Shown one piece after another: positions 33,406-44,688 of a stretch of 48,697 nt of DNA (positions are counted from its first letter, which is position 1; each line of letters starts with the position of its first letter). The translations under genes and the position numbers were made by a program. The notes under the pieces are model-generated. The model was not told the origin of the DNA. It did not search any database and saw nothing but the letters and a program-made list of their open reading frames with translations. The DNA is from Geosiphon pyriformis (lineage: Eukaryota > Glomeromycota > Glomeromycetes > Archaeosporales > Geosiphonaceae). The stretch spans positions 315,409-364,105 of the forward strand of contig JAAOMT010000590.1 in the NCBI GenBank assembly GCA_016748015.1. The letters run 5' to 3'.

Positions 33406-33614
33406 GTTTTTGTTGTGGCTAGAGGATCAACAAAAGAAAAAATTTAAAATTAGATAATTATTATTATTTTTTTTATAGTAAAAAATGCTCTAAAAAAAAT
33501 TATAAATAATAATTAATATTATAAAACATATAAAAACCTTATAATTTAATTAATTGGTTTTATTTAAAGTATATTTTATTAAAAAATTAAGATATATAAC
33601 AAAAATTAATTAAT
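33406..33614. other. A+T-rich spacer between divergent elements D2 and D3
   Basis: This 200-bp stretch separates the 5' end of D2 (minus) from the 5' end of D3 (plus), which are head to head. It is almost pure A and T. I see no gene or clear motif. Confidence 0.4.
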
Positions 33615-33637
33615 ATACTCTTTGTCTTCTTAATTTT

Positions 33638-35764
33638 ATGACCACGATCAAAGCAAAGAGTAAAAAAGCTGCACCTGATATCTGTTCTAAAATATCTAAT
33701 AAAATTTCAACCAGAAGAGCTCTCTCTGTTGTAGAAGCAACTAGGCAAAACGTTTTAGAAGTCTTTCTCTTATCTAGTAATCATGATAAGCTGCCTTTGG
33801 TAGTCATTGAAGCAACCTCCTCATCTTTGGCTGGTTTTTCACCAGTCAAAGTTCCTTCAAAGAGACACATTTGGATTAGTCTCAGTGTTGCCTCCACCCC
33901 GACTAAAAACCCAAAAGTTTTTAATAATAGACCAGTAAATAAGCTGGTTTTCTTTTTTATAGATTCAACACCTAGTGCTTCTAATATTACCTCTTCAAAA
34001 AAAATGGGCAAAAAGACCAAAAATCTAGAAAAGTGGGGACAGTCACTTGCCTTTGCTATTGTTACACCAAACTCCTTTGTAGTTCCCAATGAGATCTTAG
34101 ATAAGATCTCTATAGTATTATCTGGCACGTTATCCAAGATGGGCCAAGATCAACCACTGGCTGTATTGCCAAATATGGTGTCTTCTAACAGATCATTACC
34201 AGTTTTAGAAGCAAAGCAATCTTCTTTTGTTGGGTTACCTGTTTTTGGGAACTGAACTGATCAAATGGAAACTGAATTATCTTCTTCTCTAGTTTCTGGT
34301 GCTACTTCTGGTGGTGTTTGGGAAACTATTATTAGTTGTCAAAAGTTTGCTGGGTGGGTGGCCTCCACTCTAGTGCCTGGTGCTACTTTTAAGACCAAAT
34401 TGGCTTATGTTAAGACTGTTTTTCAGTTAGTACATGGTTTTTTGGATGCAAAGTTGGTATCAAAAGACAATGTAAAGCTGTTTTGTGTGGAGTTTGCTTT
34501 TCAAGTGTCTTTGGAAGCTGCATTCTTGGTTGAGCTTACAAGCTCTGTACATTTGGCCACCCTCAAAATTGCCAAGTCTTTGGTAATTTCTGAGTCTGGT
34601 TCCCTTTCTGCTGCTATTGTGCTGCGTGATGTGCCCTTGGGTGTGTCTGCTGCTAATATTAAGACAGCTTTCAATGTGTTTGATAGTGTTACTTGTGTTG
34701 TGCTGAAGCCTGCTGGCATTTGGCAGTACGTAGTGGTTTATTTTGAAAAGTTGAACTCTGTTGTGTTTGCTTTGAATCATTGGTCAGTTTTGGTGGACAA
34801 GGATAGTATTAGAATCCTTCTTTTGGTGAATCAAAATGAGACTATTTTGTCTTGTAATAAGTTTAAGGCCAAGTTGGTCAATTTTTCTTCTGGCTGTACT
34901 GCCTTTGAGATTAGTGATATGATTTCCCAGATTGGTGGCCAGACATGTTTTATTTCTTGTTCACCTGATTCTGGTTGTTATTCTCAGTTTGCTCTGGTTA
35001 TGTTTGGTTCCCAAGTTGATTTGGATTTTGCAGTTGTCAAAACTGATACCCTAAGAAAATGCCATATTTGGTGGGAAACTCCTGGTTGTTGGCGATGTTT
35101 CAAGTATCAAGAAGTGGGCCATTTGGCTGTTGACTGCAAGGTTTCTCTGCCTCCCCCTCCTAAGGCTTCCAAGGTGTTTAATATACATTTTGTGAGTGGT
35201 ATTTCTTATGCAAAAGCTTCTGCTTCCCTGAATTCTTTTGAGTTTCCTCCCCTGGCAGCTTCTACTTCCCCTTTTATGGTTATTGGTAATTCTTTGGTGT
35301 CTTTCTGGTTGGCTTCTTTGAAATCTGATTTGGTTAAGTTTTTTGTTTTGGTTGAGCCTATTGTTAAACCAGTTGGTTTCTTGGTCAAATTGTTTGAACA
35401 GTTTATTAATGGGGACTTGGTTTCAAGCAGTAAACTTGGCCTTAAGGTCAATGAGGTTATGGTGCATATGAGTTTTTTTAGTAAGATTGTTGGTAAGTTG
35501 GGAAGAAAAGTGGTTTCTCTAAAAAAGGAATGCTGCATAGAGGATATTGATATATTTGGGGATTCAAAGCACCCAATTGGTTTGGATGATGAGGTGTTTT
35601 CTAATTTGATGTTCTTTTGAGAACATGAGCCTATTGATGTTAAAGATAATGCCTTGAAAACAGCTGAATGGCTGGTTGAATTGGTTTCTTGTAGTGCAAC
35701 TTTGTTTCTTGTTGTCCAAAAGATGTCATCTTTGGATAAGTTTTCTTCTGGTGTTTCAATATAG
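33638..35764 (+). pseudogene. ORF1 of D3: RRM-like domains plus zinc knuckle, two in-frame TGA
   Basis: This is the best preserved long frame in the window: 708 codons in frame 2 with TGA at 34253 (FGN-stop-TDQM) and 35618 (MFF-stop-EHEP), closed by TAG at 35762. The N-terminal 200 residues are basic and Ser/Lys-rich. From about residue 320, VLRDVPLGVSAANIKTAF, VTCVVLK, WQYVVVYF and VLVDKDSIRI have the beta-alpha-beta pattern of an RRM. A second, weaker RRM-like unit leads to WWETPGCWRCFKYQEVGHLA: a CX2CX4HX4C knuckle whose second Cys is Tyr. The C-terminus has SYAKASASLNSFEFPPL. It would bind RNA. Inactive unless the stops are read through. Confidence 0.8.
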
Positions 35765-35905
35765 TATAGTCTGAACTGGCTTGAATAGCTAATTACATAT
35801 AAAAAATGCATGAATCACATTTAATTTAAGACTCTATGTCGTCTTATTGTATTAGATAGTGGTTGGGTCTTGTTCATTAAACTTTAATAAAAAATATATA
35901 TATAT
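35765..35905 (+). repeat. LINE-type 3' UTR and tail of D3
   Basis: ACTGGCTTGAATAGCTAATTA, AATGCATGAATCACATTTAA and AGTGGTTGGGTCTTGTTCAT align block by block with the D4 tail (CTGGCCCAAGTGGTTAGCTA, ACATAAGTTGTATTTAG, AGCAGTTGGGTTTTACTTAT). An A-rich run and a short (TA)n follow. Sharing this tail with the complete LINEs is the main reason to call D3 a LINE dependant. Confidence 0.7.
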
Positions 35906-36539
35906 AACAAATTTATTTAATTTTTTAATAATATTTATAATAATAAAATCAATTATATAATAGCAGATTTTAATTTTATAAATACAAATTAAAAGTAAAA
36001 TTGTATTTCTTAAATATTTTAAATATAATTGATTATTTGTTTAATTATCAGTTTTTAAATTTGTAAATAATAAATAAAATATTAAAAAATCTATTATAGT
36101 TTCTTATTAGATTAAAAGTTAATAAATAATTTTTTAATAAGAATAATAAAAAATTTTTGAATTATAATATTATATAATTGTATTTTTAATTAAAAAACTT
36201 TTTATTATTGAAAAAAATTAAAGTTACAAAGTTTTATGCTTTATTAATTTAAAATTTAATTGTTTTTAAATAAATAACCTATATATAATTGAATTTAATA
36301 TTATTTATAGCTTTAATTGTTAAAGTTTCTATAATTTAAGTTGTTTTTTATGATTAAAAAATGTTTAATTAAAATTAATTTAGATATTATAAATATTTTT
36401 ACAAATAATTTTTTTAAAAATTTGAATTTACTTAAGATTATAAATAATATTTAATCTTTTTTAATGATTTAAAAATAAGTGTTTAAATTTTTGGTTTAAT
36501 ATTATTAATACTAACTAAATTATAAATAATTACTTAAGT
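35906..36539. other. A+T-rich stretch, probably the upstream part of decayed LINE D6
   Basis: Almost only A and T. It contains TTTTTATTATTGAAAAAAATTAAAG-like text (split around 36205), which also occurs in LINE D1 near 4345, so it may be LINE sequence between RT and RNase H. I cannot support any gene here. Confidence 0.35.
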
Positions 36540-37210
36540 ATATATTAATATTTAATATAATTGTAATTTATTTTAATAATTAAATTGTTTTTAATATACA
36601 TGCTTTTAAGCTTATTTTAAGAATACCAAATTATTATAATTATTATTAAATAAAAAAAACAGATTATTAATTATATTTATATTAAAAAAATTTTTGTAAT
36701 TTAATCTAAAATAAAAAATTATTTTAATAATAAACAATAATATTGTTAATATTTTAGTTAATATAATAACTTATTTTTATTTTATTTTATTTTAATTTAA
36801 TTTAAAATAAGTTTTTATTGGTAAATAATTTTGTTATTTTTAAAAATACTTAATATTTTAATAAATTTAATATTAAAATAACTTTTAATTTTATAGTTAA
36901 AAACATTAATTAAATTTATATTTTTTTGGTATAATATTTTAATTTTCATATGTTTTTCGAATTTATTAACAAGCTTTTAGCCAATTTATATACTTATTTA
37001 ATAAAAACAAATTATTAATAATTATTTATAATAGTCAAAAAATGTCTTTATAATAAATGCTATTTAAAAGTTTTAAGATTATATTGTAAAAAAGTAAAGT
37101 TTTTGAATCATGTTTTTACATGTAAATTGGATATTAAAAATTATATAAAATTGTTAATAAAACTAAATAATCATTAAAAATTATTATTAAATGCTTTATT
37201 TTTTATTTTG
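36540..37210 (+). pseudogene. decayed LINE D6, RNase H end and C-terminal zinc finger
   Basis: From 36554 the frame reads VIYFNN, stop, IVFNIHAFKLIL, aligned with the RNase H end of D4 (VVFYLDSQSVINAYVFEIL). From 36948 to 37123 it reads HMFFEFINKLLANLYTYLIK, KKCLYNKCYLKVLRLYCKK and VKFLNHVFTC, aligned with D4 HMLLEFTSRKLANLHTYLMK, RKRLYNKTYSGVLCLLCGK and MKLFDYVFTC. The C-terminal zinc finger keeps its last His and Cys. This is an older LINE copy almost erased by drift to A+T. Confidence 0.65.
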
Positions 37211-37604
37211 TGTATTTAATAATAATTTATATATAGTTTTTTGCAAAAAATTTGGTTTGTAAAAATTGTTTTAATTTTTAAAATTATTAAAATTGCTTTT
37301 TTAAAATTAGAAATTTTTATATAATAATTAATAATACAGTTAACTTTTTTTATAGTCTTTTTAGTAATAGTTATTATTTTTTTGCAATTATATTTTTTAA
37401 AAACCAAAATTATTTATATATAATATTATTTTTATATAGTTACTTTACTATATATTTCTTTTTATAATTTCTATTTCTGCAAATATAATAGTAAAATATA
37501 GGTAAATTTTATTTTTTATAGTTATACTATAATTATATAACATTAAATATATTGTGTTTTAAATATTATTTTGTCTTAAATATTATTATATAAAATATCT
37601 AAAA
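37211..37604. other. A+T-rich stretch between D6 and D4
   Basis: Presumably the 3' UTR of D6 and flanking DNA; the conserved LINE tail blocks are no longer recognisable. The 63-codon minus-strand frame at 37216-37407 is low-complexity Lys/Ile and is not a credible gene. Confidence 0.35.
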
Positions 37605-37756
37605 AAAAAACTTCTTTCTTTCTTATCTCCAAAAATGCTCAAAGAGCATATTTTCTGAAAAAGAAGTTTTTTATTTTTTTTTTGTTAGTTTATATCAATA
37701 TTTCTTTACTTAATAACCAATTTTTCGTGAATTTAAAGACTATTACAAATAGTTTC

Positions 37757-39600
37757 ATGTCTAAAAAAAAAGTTTTTAAAGGTGTCTTTTATGGTCCTAC
37801 TGATGGTTTTTTTTTCCAAAAGAAAAAAGTTGTTCTTAAAAATGTCAAACACTTTAGTGATGAAAAGAATATCTCTTTGAGTAAATTTGGGCCTGGTGAT
37901 AGTGTGTATTCTAATATGAATAGTCTGTTTGGTGATAATAAAGATGTTAGCATAACTGATGTAAATGGTGGGTCTTTTCTGGACTTGGCTGTTACCACTT
38001 CTAAGGTAAAACATGTCAATACTGGTGCTGTTTTTGGCTCTCCACTCAGTTCTCCCAATTTTACTATGAATAACAATAAAATTGTTTTTTCTCCTCACTT
38101 GCCCATTTCTCTGGACAAAAGATGGATTAATTTAAAGATCATCAAAACTCCAGTGGAAGTGTTAATTAAGAAGTTGTTTGCTTTGGATATTAATTTTTCA
38201 GCAATGGAAAGCAAATTTGCCACAGCAAAAATCCAATTTATCAGAAAATTATTTTTATCAATCAATGGTTTTGGGAGGGGGCTACTACTTCCTCAAAATT
38301 TGAAGGGATCATCAGATCTTTCTTTATTTCAAAGATCAGCATAAAAAAAGCTGCTTTATTGGCCAAAAAGAATAAGATTATTACAAATGTTAATATTAAG
38401 AAATAAAGAATGTGTTCAAATTAGGCTGTGGTCATTAAAAAAATTTTCATGAACATGCCAAAAGAAATGATCATTGCTATAGTGTCTGAATTTGGTAAAA
38501 TTAAATTAATCAAAATTTAGTTAATTAGAATATGGCAGAAGGCTGTGGTGGAATTTGCTGAATTGGGTTAGGCTAAACAATTGGCTGCTAAATGGTCTTT
38601 CTTGATTGAGAAAAATTTAATATGTGTGGCTATAGCTATGAGAGATTATAACACCTGAGCATCAAAGAATCAGTTTAGAACTCTATTATTTACTTTGCTT
38701 ATGAGAACAACTGCTTATAATTTGAGCACTCTTTTGGAAGGAATTGGTAGAAAAACTTGTATTATCAATCAATCATTAGATACTGGCAATAGAATTTGCT
38801 GTGCTGTAATTGGCTTTGAATCTGAAAAAAATTTAAAATCTGCATATTGCATTGAATTATTATTTGGAAGTGTTAAACTTTTTTGGGCAAGAATAGATTT
38901 GATTCAATGTGAAAGATATAGAAAATTTGGTTATTCTGTATTGGAGTACAATGTACCAATTACATTCACTTTTATGCTTTCAAAGACTATTAAAAAGATT
39001 GTTTTAGGAGAATGTTATTTTTAGCTGGCTAAATTATATGTGAAAAAGAGTGTTCTTATTTTCCATTTTGCTGCTTTTGGTGGTAAGTCTTGGGTACAGA
39101 TAGTGTTACTTGCTTTTTCTTCTGGTGGTTTTCATGTCAGTTTCAGTTCTAAGTCTGGTTTTTTTTCTTCTGGTGTTTTAAGTAATAAGAGAAATTTATT
39201 GGTTGTTTAAAGTGGCTTTTTAATTAATAACTATTTGGCTTTACTGAAATGCTTCTTGAAATTGCTGGCTAATCAAGTATTAAGCATTGTGTGCAGATTG
39301 AATGGTGTAGAGCTGGTGCTTCTGGTGTCTGTTTCCTAAGTTATGCTTCTAGTTACTCCTATTTCTATGTTGTCAATGTTAGATGCTAACATGATTCTAG
39401 ACATTCTATGGTCTTTTTTTTTTTTTTTTTTTTTTTCTAGTGTTAAAAAACAAGTTTGTAAATTTAAGTTTGAGTAGTTTAAAGGTTTTTACTTCCAAGT
39501 TTGGTGGTTTGGAATCTATAATGGTGGCTCTTGAAGTTTCTATTGGCTCAATTTTGGGGAAGTTAAATCTGTTGTATATAAATTTAGATTTTTTAGTGTA
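37757..39600 (+). pseudogene. ORF1 of LINE D4
   Basis: The likely start is the ATG at 37757 (MSKKKVFKGVFYGPTDGFF). The first frame is open to 38341. An RRM-like unit follows at about 38430-38640 (MPKEMIIAIVSEFGKIKLI, WQKAVVEFAE), broken by TAG codons. The next segment (38695-39024) reads TAYNLSTLLEGIGRKTCII and ends in a knuckle QCERYRKFGYSVLEY, where Cys2, His and Cys3 are all Tyr, each explained by one transition. The C-terminal part contains a 23-T run at 39414-39436. Confidence 0.8.
39414..39436 (+). repeat. 23-nt poly-T run in D4 ORF1
   Basis: An uninterrupted T tract lies inside the decayed ORF1 C-terminal region. D2 has nothing comparable at the corresponding place. It is probably slippage expansion of a T-rich codon run, and it shifts the frame. 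Confidence 0.8.
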
Positions 39601-42600
39601 TTATTTACATCAATAAGTAAGCTTATTTGAAGGGTAGCTACATACAATATTAAAAGTATGTTAAATTTAACTAAACAGGAAGACATTGTTTATTAGCATA
39701 AGAATTCGAATAACATAATTTCTATTGTTATTGAAACAAAATTGAAGTTTAATATTAGGTCTTGAATCATGAATAAATTTGATAAAGTCCAAGTTTTTAC
39801 TACTGGTTTAGATGCTGGTTTTTGTGGTGCTAGAGTTGCTATAATTATGGACAATTTTCAGACTTGACATGTGTTAAAAGTGAATAAGATTCTTGGTTGT
39901 TTGATTTCTGTACATTTTTTGTTTAAAAACAAGTTTTTAGTTACAATTTTGGACTTTTATGCTAAAGCATCTATTGGTATGTGTTTTGGTTGAGCTGCAA
40001 ATATCAACTCTATGATTTCTAAGTTAGTCAATTCTAGCTTTTTTGTGATTTTGGGTGGTAATTTTAATGAGAATAGATCTAAAAAGAGTCCAAGTTTCAA
40101 GTTCTGTTTGGGTTTAAGCCTGGTTAATACTTTCAATATATATTTGCTGGCCAAAGCTTCTACTTAAAATAATTTAAGGAGTGTTGAAAAAATAATTGAT
40201 TTTATTTTTGTGAATAGAAATTTGGCATCCACATTTACATTACATAAAGTTGATAATATGTCAGAATTTTTTAATATAGATTATAAGACAGTTTTGCTCT
40301 CAGTTAGTTTAAATAGACTTCTGGATGTTCATCTTAATAGCACTTATAAGCAGGCCAATCAGAACCAGTAGAAGTTTAAGTTAGAAAATGCAGACAAGGC
40401 CCAGTAGTTGTATTTTAAGGAACATTCTTCTATTGAACTATTAATAAGATTAAATGTGTTTGAGATTGCAAAAAACAAAAGTAACTTGAATATGATGTAG
40501 AAAGTATTGGAGAAATCTATGGTGTAAGCTGCTAATGAGATGTTTTCTAAAGTATAATATAGTAAGTATAATTGTTCATAGAACAAACAATCTTCAAAAT
40601 TTTTTAAATTAAAGCAGCTTGTTGCTAAAATTGTGAAATGTTAGAATTTTGGAAATTTTTTAAATTTTGATTGTCTTGTCAAAACTTGAATAACTATTGA
40701 TAAAATTGAAGCATCTAAGATTAATAGCATAGTACTAAATAGTATAAATTTAATGGATTTGGTCAAACATTTATTAGTGGTAAGAAAGAGATATCAGAAG
40801 TCTAAATACTATGAATCGAAAACTGTTAAAAATATGGCTATTAGAAAGACAATTAACTGTCATATAGAAAACTTCTGTTCTGATAAGGAATGAATGATAA
40901 AAAGTGTTTTGGAATGTCTATTTTGCAAAGTTGTTTTGAATTATTTGGTGGTAGATGATGAGTTGATGGTTGAGTCTGCTAAGATAAAACTTAAGGTGGA
41001 TGAGATTATAGAAGAATGGATGAGAAAATAGTTGGTGCTTCTAAAGGTGTTTGAACTTTGGTCTTATCAATATATGCCTCTGGATTATGTAGATAATGAT
41101 GTCTTTTCAAATGTTATGAAGAAGATTGATTTGAGGGAGTTGTCTTCAGTTATTAGTAATTTGCCAAATAATAAAACTGCTGGATTGTCAGAGATTCCTA
41201 ATGAGCTTTGAAAATATTGTGAAGATAAGATGTTGGTACATCTTTTGGGGTTGTTAAATTTGTGTTTAACTTTGAATGTAGTTTTGTTCTCTAAAAAAAA
41301 CATAGGTTTTAATGATCTCTAAGTCTTATAAGTGGAATGGAGTATTAACAAATACCAGGCCTATTATATTAATTAAGACAGTTTATAAAATTTTATCTAA
41401 AATTCTCTTTGATCAAATATTGTTGGTTTGTAGCAAATTTGATGTTCTTTATAGTAATAATTTTTTAGTGTTAAAAGGCACTTTAACTCAGTCTCCTATT
41501 TTTGTCATTAAATTAATTGTTGAGGATGTATTGGAAAAGAACAGAGAGCTATAGTTGATATTACAGGATATGTACAAAGCTTATAATTCTGTGAACTGGG
41601 ATTACTTGAAGGCTAATTTGCATTGCATCAAAATGTGCAGTCAGTTTATCAGGTTTTTTGGCACCATTTATGAGGATCAGTTCAATAGAGTGATGACAGA
41701 TTTTGGACTTTCAAATAGTTATAAGATTTATGATGGTCTGAATTAAGATAAGGTATTCTTCCCACTTCTTTGGAAAATTTTCTACAACCCACTTTTGTGC
41801 AAAGTAAAGAGATATGAGCACTTGTGTGAATACAGAATTGACACTAAATTTGTGGCTAAGTCTGATCAAATTGAGGCTATTGGAGGAAAAACTTCCTTTT
41901 TTGCTGCTGGTGTCTTTGTTGATAATACAATTTGGGTCAAAAGTTATTAGGCTTCTGCACAGTACATTTTGAATATTGTTAATAAGTTTTTTATTATCAA
42001 TAATATTTTGATTAATAATAACAAAATGGTGGCTATTTTTATTAATCAAGATGTCAAATCTGCCTTGCTTTTAATTAATGGTTTGCCAATTTTAATTGCT
42101 AAAAAAGATGAATTACACTATTACTTAGGCATTTTTCTGTTTATTGAGGGTCTTTTTAAGTTCAATTTGGCTCAGACTTATATGGATGTTAGGTTTTTTT
42201 TTAATGTGGTACTTAGAAAGGCAATTACAGACAAACAATTTTCTTACTTAGTTTCAGCTGTTTTATAGCTCATAGTTAGTTATTGGACTTAGTTTAATTT
42301 TGTCTCTTTAAGTGTGTATTGCAAATAGGATGTTATAATCAAAAAGAGTTTTAAGTTAAAAGCTGGTCTGTTATACAATTTTTCCAATAAGGTTTTGCAT
42401 TATTCTTCTTTATATGGTCTGAAACCTTTTGAACAAGTACAATCTGAGGAGAAATTGGCTTTACTGGTTTCTTTTTCCAATGTCTGTGGTATTTTTGGGC
42501 AGTTGTTTGAGCATAAATTTTTGAATTTACAAGTTTTGAAGTGGTCCCTTTTGAATTCTTTGCAATTTTCTGTTAGGTTGCATATTAGCTCAGTAAATAA

Positions 42601-44278
42601 TTTTTTGGCTGGTATAGTAAAAATTCTTTTGGAAAATGAGTTGTCTTTGACAAAAAATTTGCTTAGTGCTTTTTGAGAGTTTGGCAGATTTTCTAATGTC
42701 TGGTATTTTGGGAAAATCCTTATATTATGACTCAGTTTTTTCTTTGAAACAGTTTAGAGTTGCATTTGGTAACAGATTTTTGGACAAAAAAAAGAAGGTA
42801 ATAGACTAAAAAACAATTTGGGAGTGGAAAAAGTTGGATCTAAGAGACTCTGTTTTTTATTGATTTGTATTGACTTTTGAATTTATGTGCAATAATGTTC
42901 TTTTGAAGATCAAATCTGCTATTAACTTTAGATTTTCTGTGTTGAATGTTTTGAATTCTGAGAAGTTCTTTGTTGTGCATGATAGTTTGTTAGAAATTTG
43001 GTCAGATTGTATAGAGGTTTATACAGATAAGTCCTTGAAAGATACTGGTTCCGCTAATATAGCAAGTAGAACAGTGGCTTATTTTTTGGCTGCAGACATG
43101 AGTATTGAAGTTAAAGTGTCTGGACTTCTGTCTTCTATTTTGGCTAAGTTGCAAGCTGTTGCTTTGGCTTTGAAGTGTGTTCTGTCATCTTGTGCTGTGG
43201 TTTTTTATTTAGATAGCCAATCTGTAATTAATGCTTATGTATTTGAGATTTTATCTGTTGTGCTTGACTTCTGTAATCAATGTTGGATTGAAAAATTGCA
43301 TATAGTCAATCTAATTAGAAATAAAAACATTTTGGTTAATTGGATGAAAGTTAAAGATTATTCAAGAATTTTGGGCAATATTAGGACTAATATGTTGACT
43401 GGTAAGACCACTTTTTCTTTTTTTTCTCTGCCAGTTGGGATTTAAGAATAGTTTTTGGTTGCTAAAAGTAGTGCTGTTTCTGGTAATGCTTATTACTTTG
43501 TCCATGATTTATACCAGTCAATTTGTTGTATTCATTGAGAAACTGGTCCTGGTTATAATATAATTCTGAGTACTATAATTAAAGAAATTGACTAAACTGT
43601 TATTGTGAAGATTTGACAATTTAATTTGCACATGCTATTGGAATTTACTAGTAGAAAGTTGGCTAATTTGCACACCTATTTGATGAAAGCAGTACATAAA
43701 TGGCTGCTGATAGTGATTAGAAAGAGATTGTATAACAAAACTTATTCTGGGGTGCTGTGCTTGCTATGTGGTAAGATGAAGTTGTTTGATTATGTTTTTA
43801 CTTGTTCTGGTAATATTTGTCTCTGTAAGAACATCTTGGCAAAGACTGCTATAAGATGAACATCTTTGATGAGTCTTTTTTGCTTATTTATTTCAGCTGT
43901 TTTGCATTCACTTTTAATGTGTTTTTTGGATGTAGGTCTTTATGCTGCAATTTGCAAAAGTTTTGTGTTGAGTAATTGGTTCACTGAAGCTGTTCTGGTT
44001 TTTGAAGGAAAGAAAAAAGCTGCTTTGGCTTTTATTGAATACATTAAGTTTGTGGTAGAATTATATTACACCAAGGTGTAGATTATAAAGTTCAAACATA
44101 AAGTAGATATAGAAAAGGCTGGTCTGGTCAGTGATAATGGTTTGGTTGTGAGTTTGTCTTGTTATATGGTGTCTTTGTTGTTAAATGGAGTGGTTTACAT
44201 GCTTAGTATTATAGAATCTTTTACTGTTAGTTTTGGTAGACATAAGATGTGTTGTTTTTTTTTCAAATTTAGATAGTA
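39601..44278 (+). pseudogene. ORF2 of LINE D4: endonuclease, RT, RNase H, zinc finger
   Basis: APE endonuclease at about 39640-40320: VIETKLKFNIRS, GARVAIIMDNFQ, GGNFNENRSKKS (former GDFNE), IDFIFVNRNLAS and FNIDYKTVLLSV, with the final His changed to Tyr. RT at 41050-42000: NTRPIILIKTVYKILSKIL, DMYKAYNSVNWDYL (motif A), PLLWKIFYNPLL (motif B), FVDNTIW near 41915 (second Asp to Asn). Thumb to 42268. RNase H at 42870-43445 with VYTDKSLKDTG, LQAVALALK and YLDSQSVINAY. Zinc finger LCLLCGKMKLFDYVFTC near 43755-43805, His to Tyr. The C-terminal tail runs to about 44270. The RT would synthesise cDNA at the endonuclease nick. Inactive. Confidence 0.88.
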
Positions 44279-44440
44279 ATGTATTTGTAAACATAAGTAT
44301 ATAGTGTTGTCTTGTCTGGCCCAAGTGGTTAGCTATATGTAGTAAGTACATAAGTTGTATTTAGATTATTTCACTTAGTTTGGTTTTATGTACTAAATAG
44401 CAGTTGGGTTTTACTTATTAATCTTATAATAATAAAAATA
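44279..44440 (+). repeat. 3' UTR of LINE D4
   Basis: This is the clearest copy of the conserved tail: CTGGCCCAAGTGGTTAGCTA, TAGTAAGTACATAAGTTG, AGCAGTTGGGTTTTACTTAT, then an A-rich end. The first block fits an RNA polymerase III box A consensus (TGGCCCAAGTGG), though no good box B is at tRNA spacing. Confidence 0.65.
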
Positions 44441-44688
44441 AGATATCTTTAATTATAAAAAACATTTTAAATATTATTTTAAAATATTAATTCTATTTTA
44501 TATTTAAGTATTATAATAATAAAACTTATATTAATCTATTATTGTTTGCTTTATTTATAAATTTATTATTTTATTAATATAATTCTAAAAATTATAACAT
44601 ATTAATTGTTGTAAATAATATATTTTACTTAATCTTAATTACAAATATTAAATAATTGCTTAAAAACTTAATAAGTATTACTATAATA
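44441..44688. other. A+T-rich intergenic stretch
   Basis: No frame longer than a few dozen codons and no recognisable relative. Composition is almost pure A/T. Confidence 0.4.

Larger units (their letters stand above)
33615..35905 (+). mobile_element. D3, ORF1-only LINE-like element
   Basis: The 5' end (CTTTGTCTTCTTAATTTTATG) is shared with D5 at 47262. One long ORF (33638-35764) is followed directly by the LINE-type 3' UTR and an A/TA-rich tail at about 35885-35906. No endonuclease, RT or RNase H is present. The RRM and knuckle part is homologous to ORF1 of D2 and D4. At about 2.3 kb it looks like a compact non-autonomous LINE that would rely on the ORF2 protein of its larger relatives, comparable to mammalian HAL1 half-LINEs (analogy). 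Confidence 0.75.
37605..44440 (+). mobile_element. LINE D4, near full length, plus strand
   Basis: The pyrimidine-rich 5' end (CTTCTTTCTTTCTTATCTCC near 37609) resembles that of D2. ORF1, ORF2 and the 3' UTR follow with the same layout as D2, about 6.8 kb in total. The tail is AATAATAAAAATAAG. Many TGA/TAG/TAA codons and frameshifts make it inactive. D2 and D4 are the source-type elements for D3 and D5 in this window. Confidence 0.88.

Noticed and set aside
33781-34780. Minus-strand ORFs opposite D3 ORF1, and likewise 47236-47781 opposite D5.
   Set aside because: They mirror a well-supported sense frame that aligns between D3 and D5. Antisense openness follows from codon composition.
37216-37407. 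A 63-codon minus-strand ORF of Lys and Ile residues.
   Set aside because: It is low-complexity translation of A/T-rich DNA with no relative elsewhere in the window.
44279-44440. A tRNA gene, because of the box A-like block.
   Set aside because: No cloverleaf can be drawn: the candidate box B is about 90 bases away and poor, and there is no acceptor stem.
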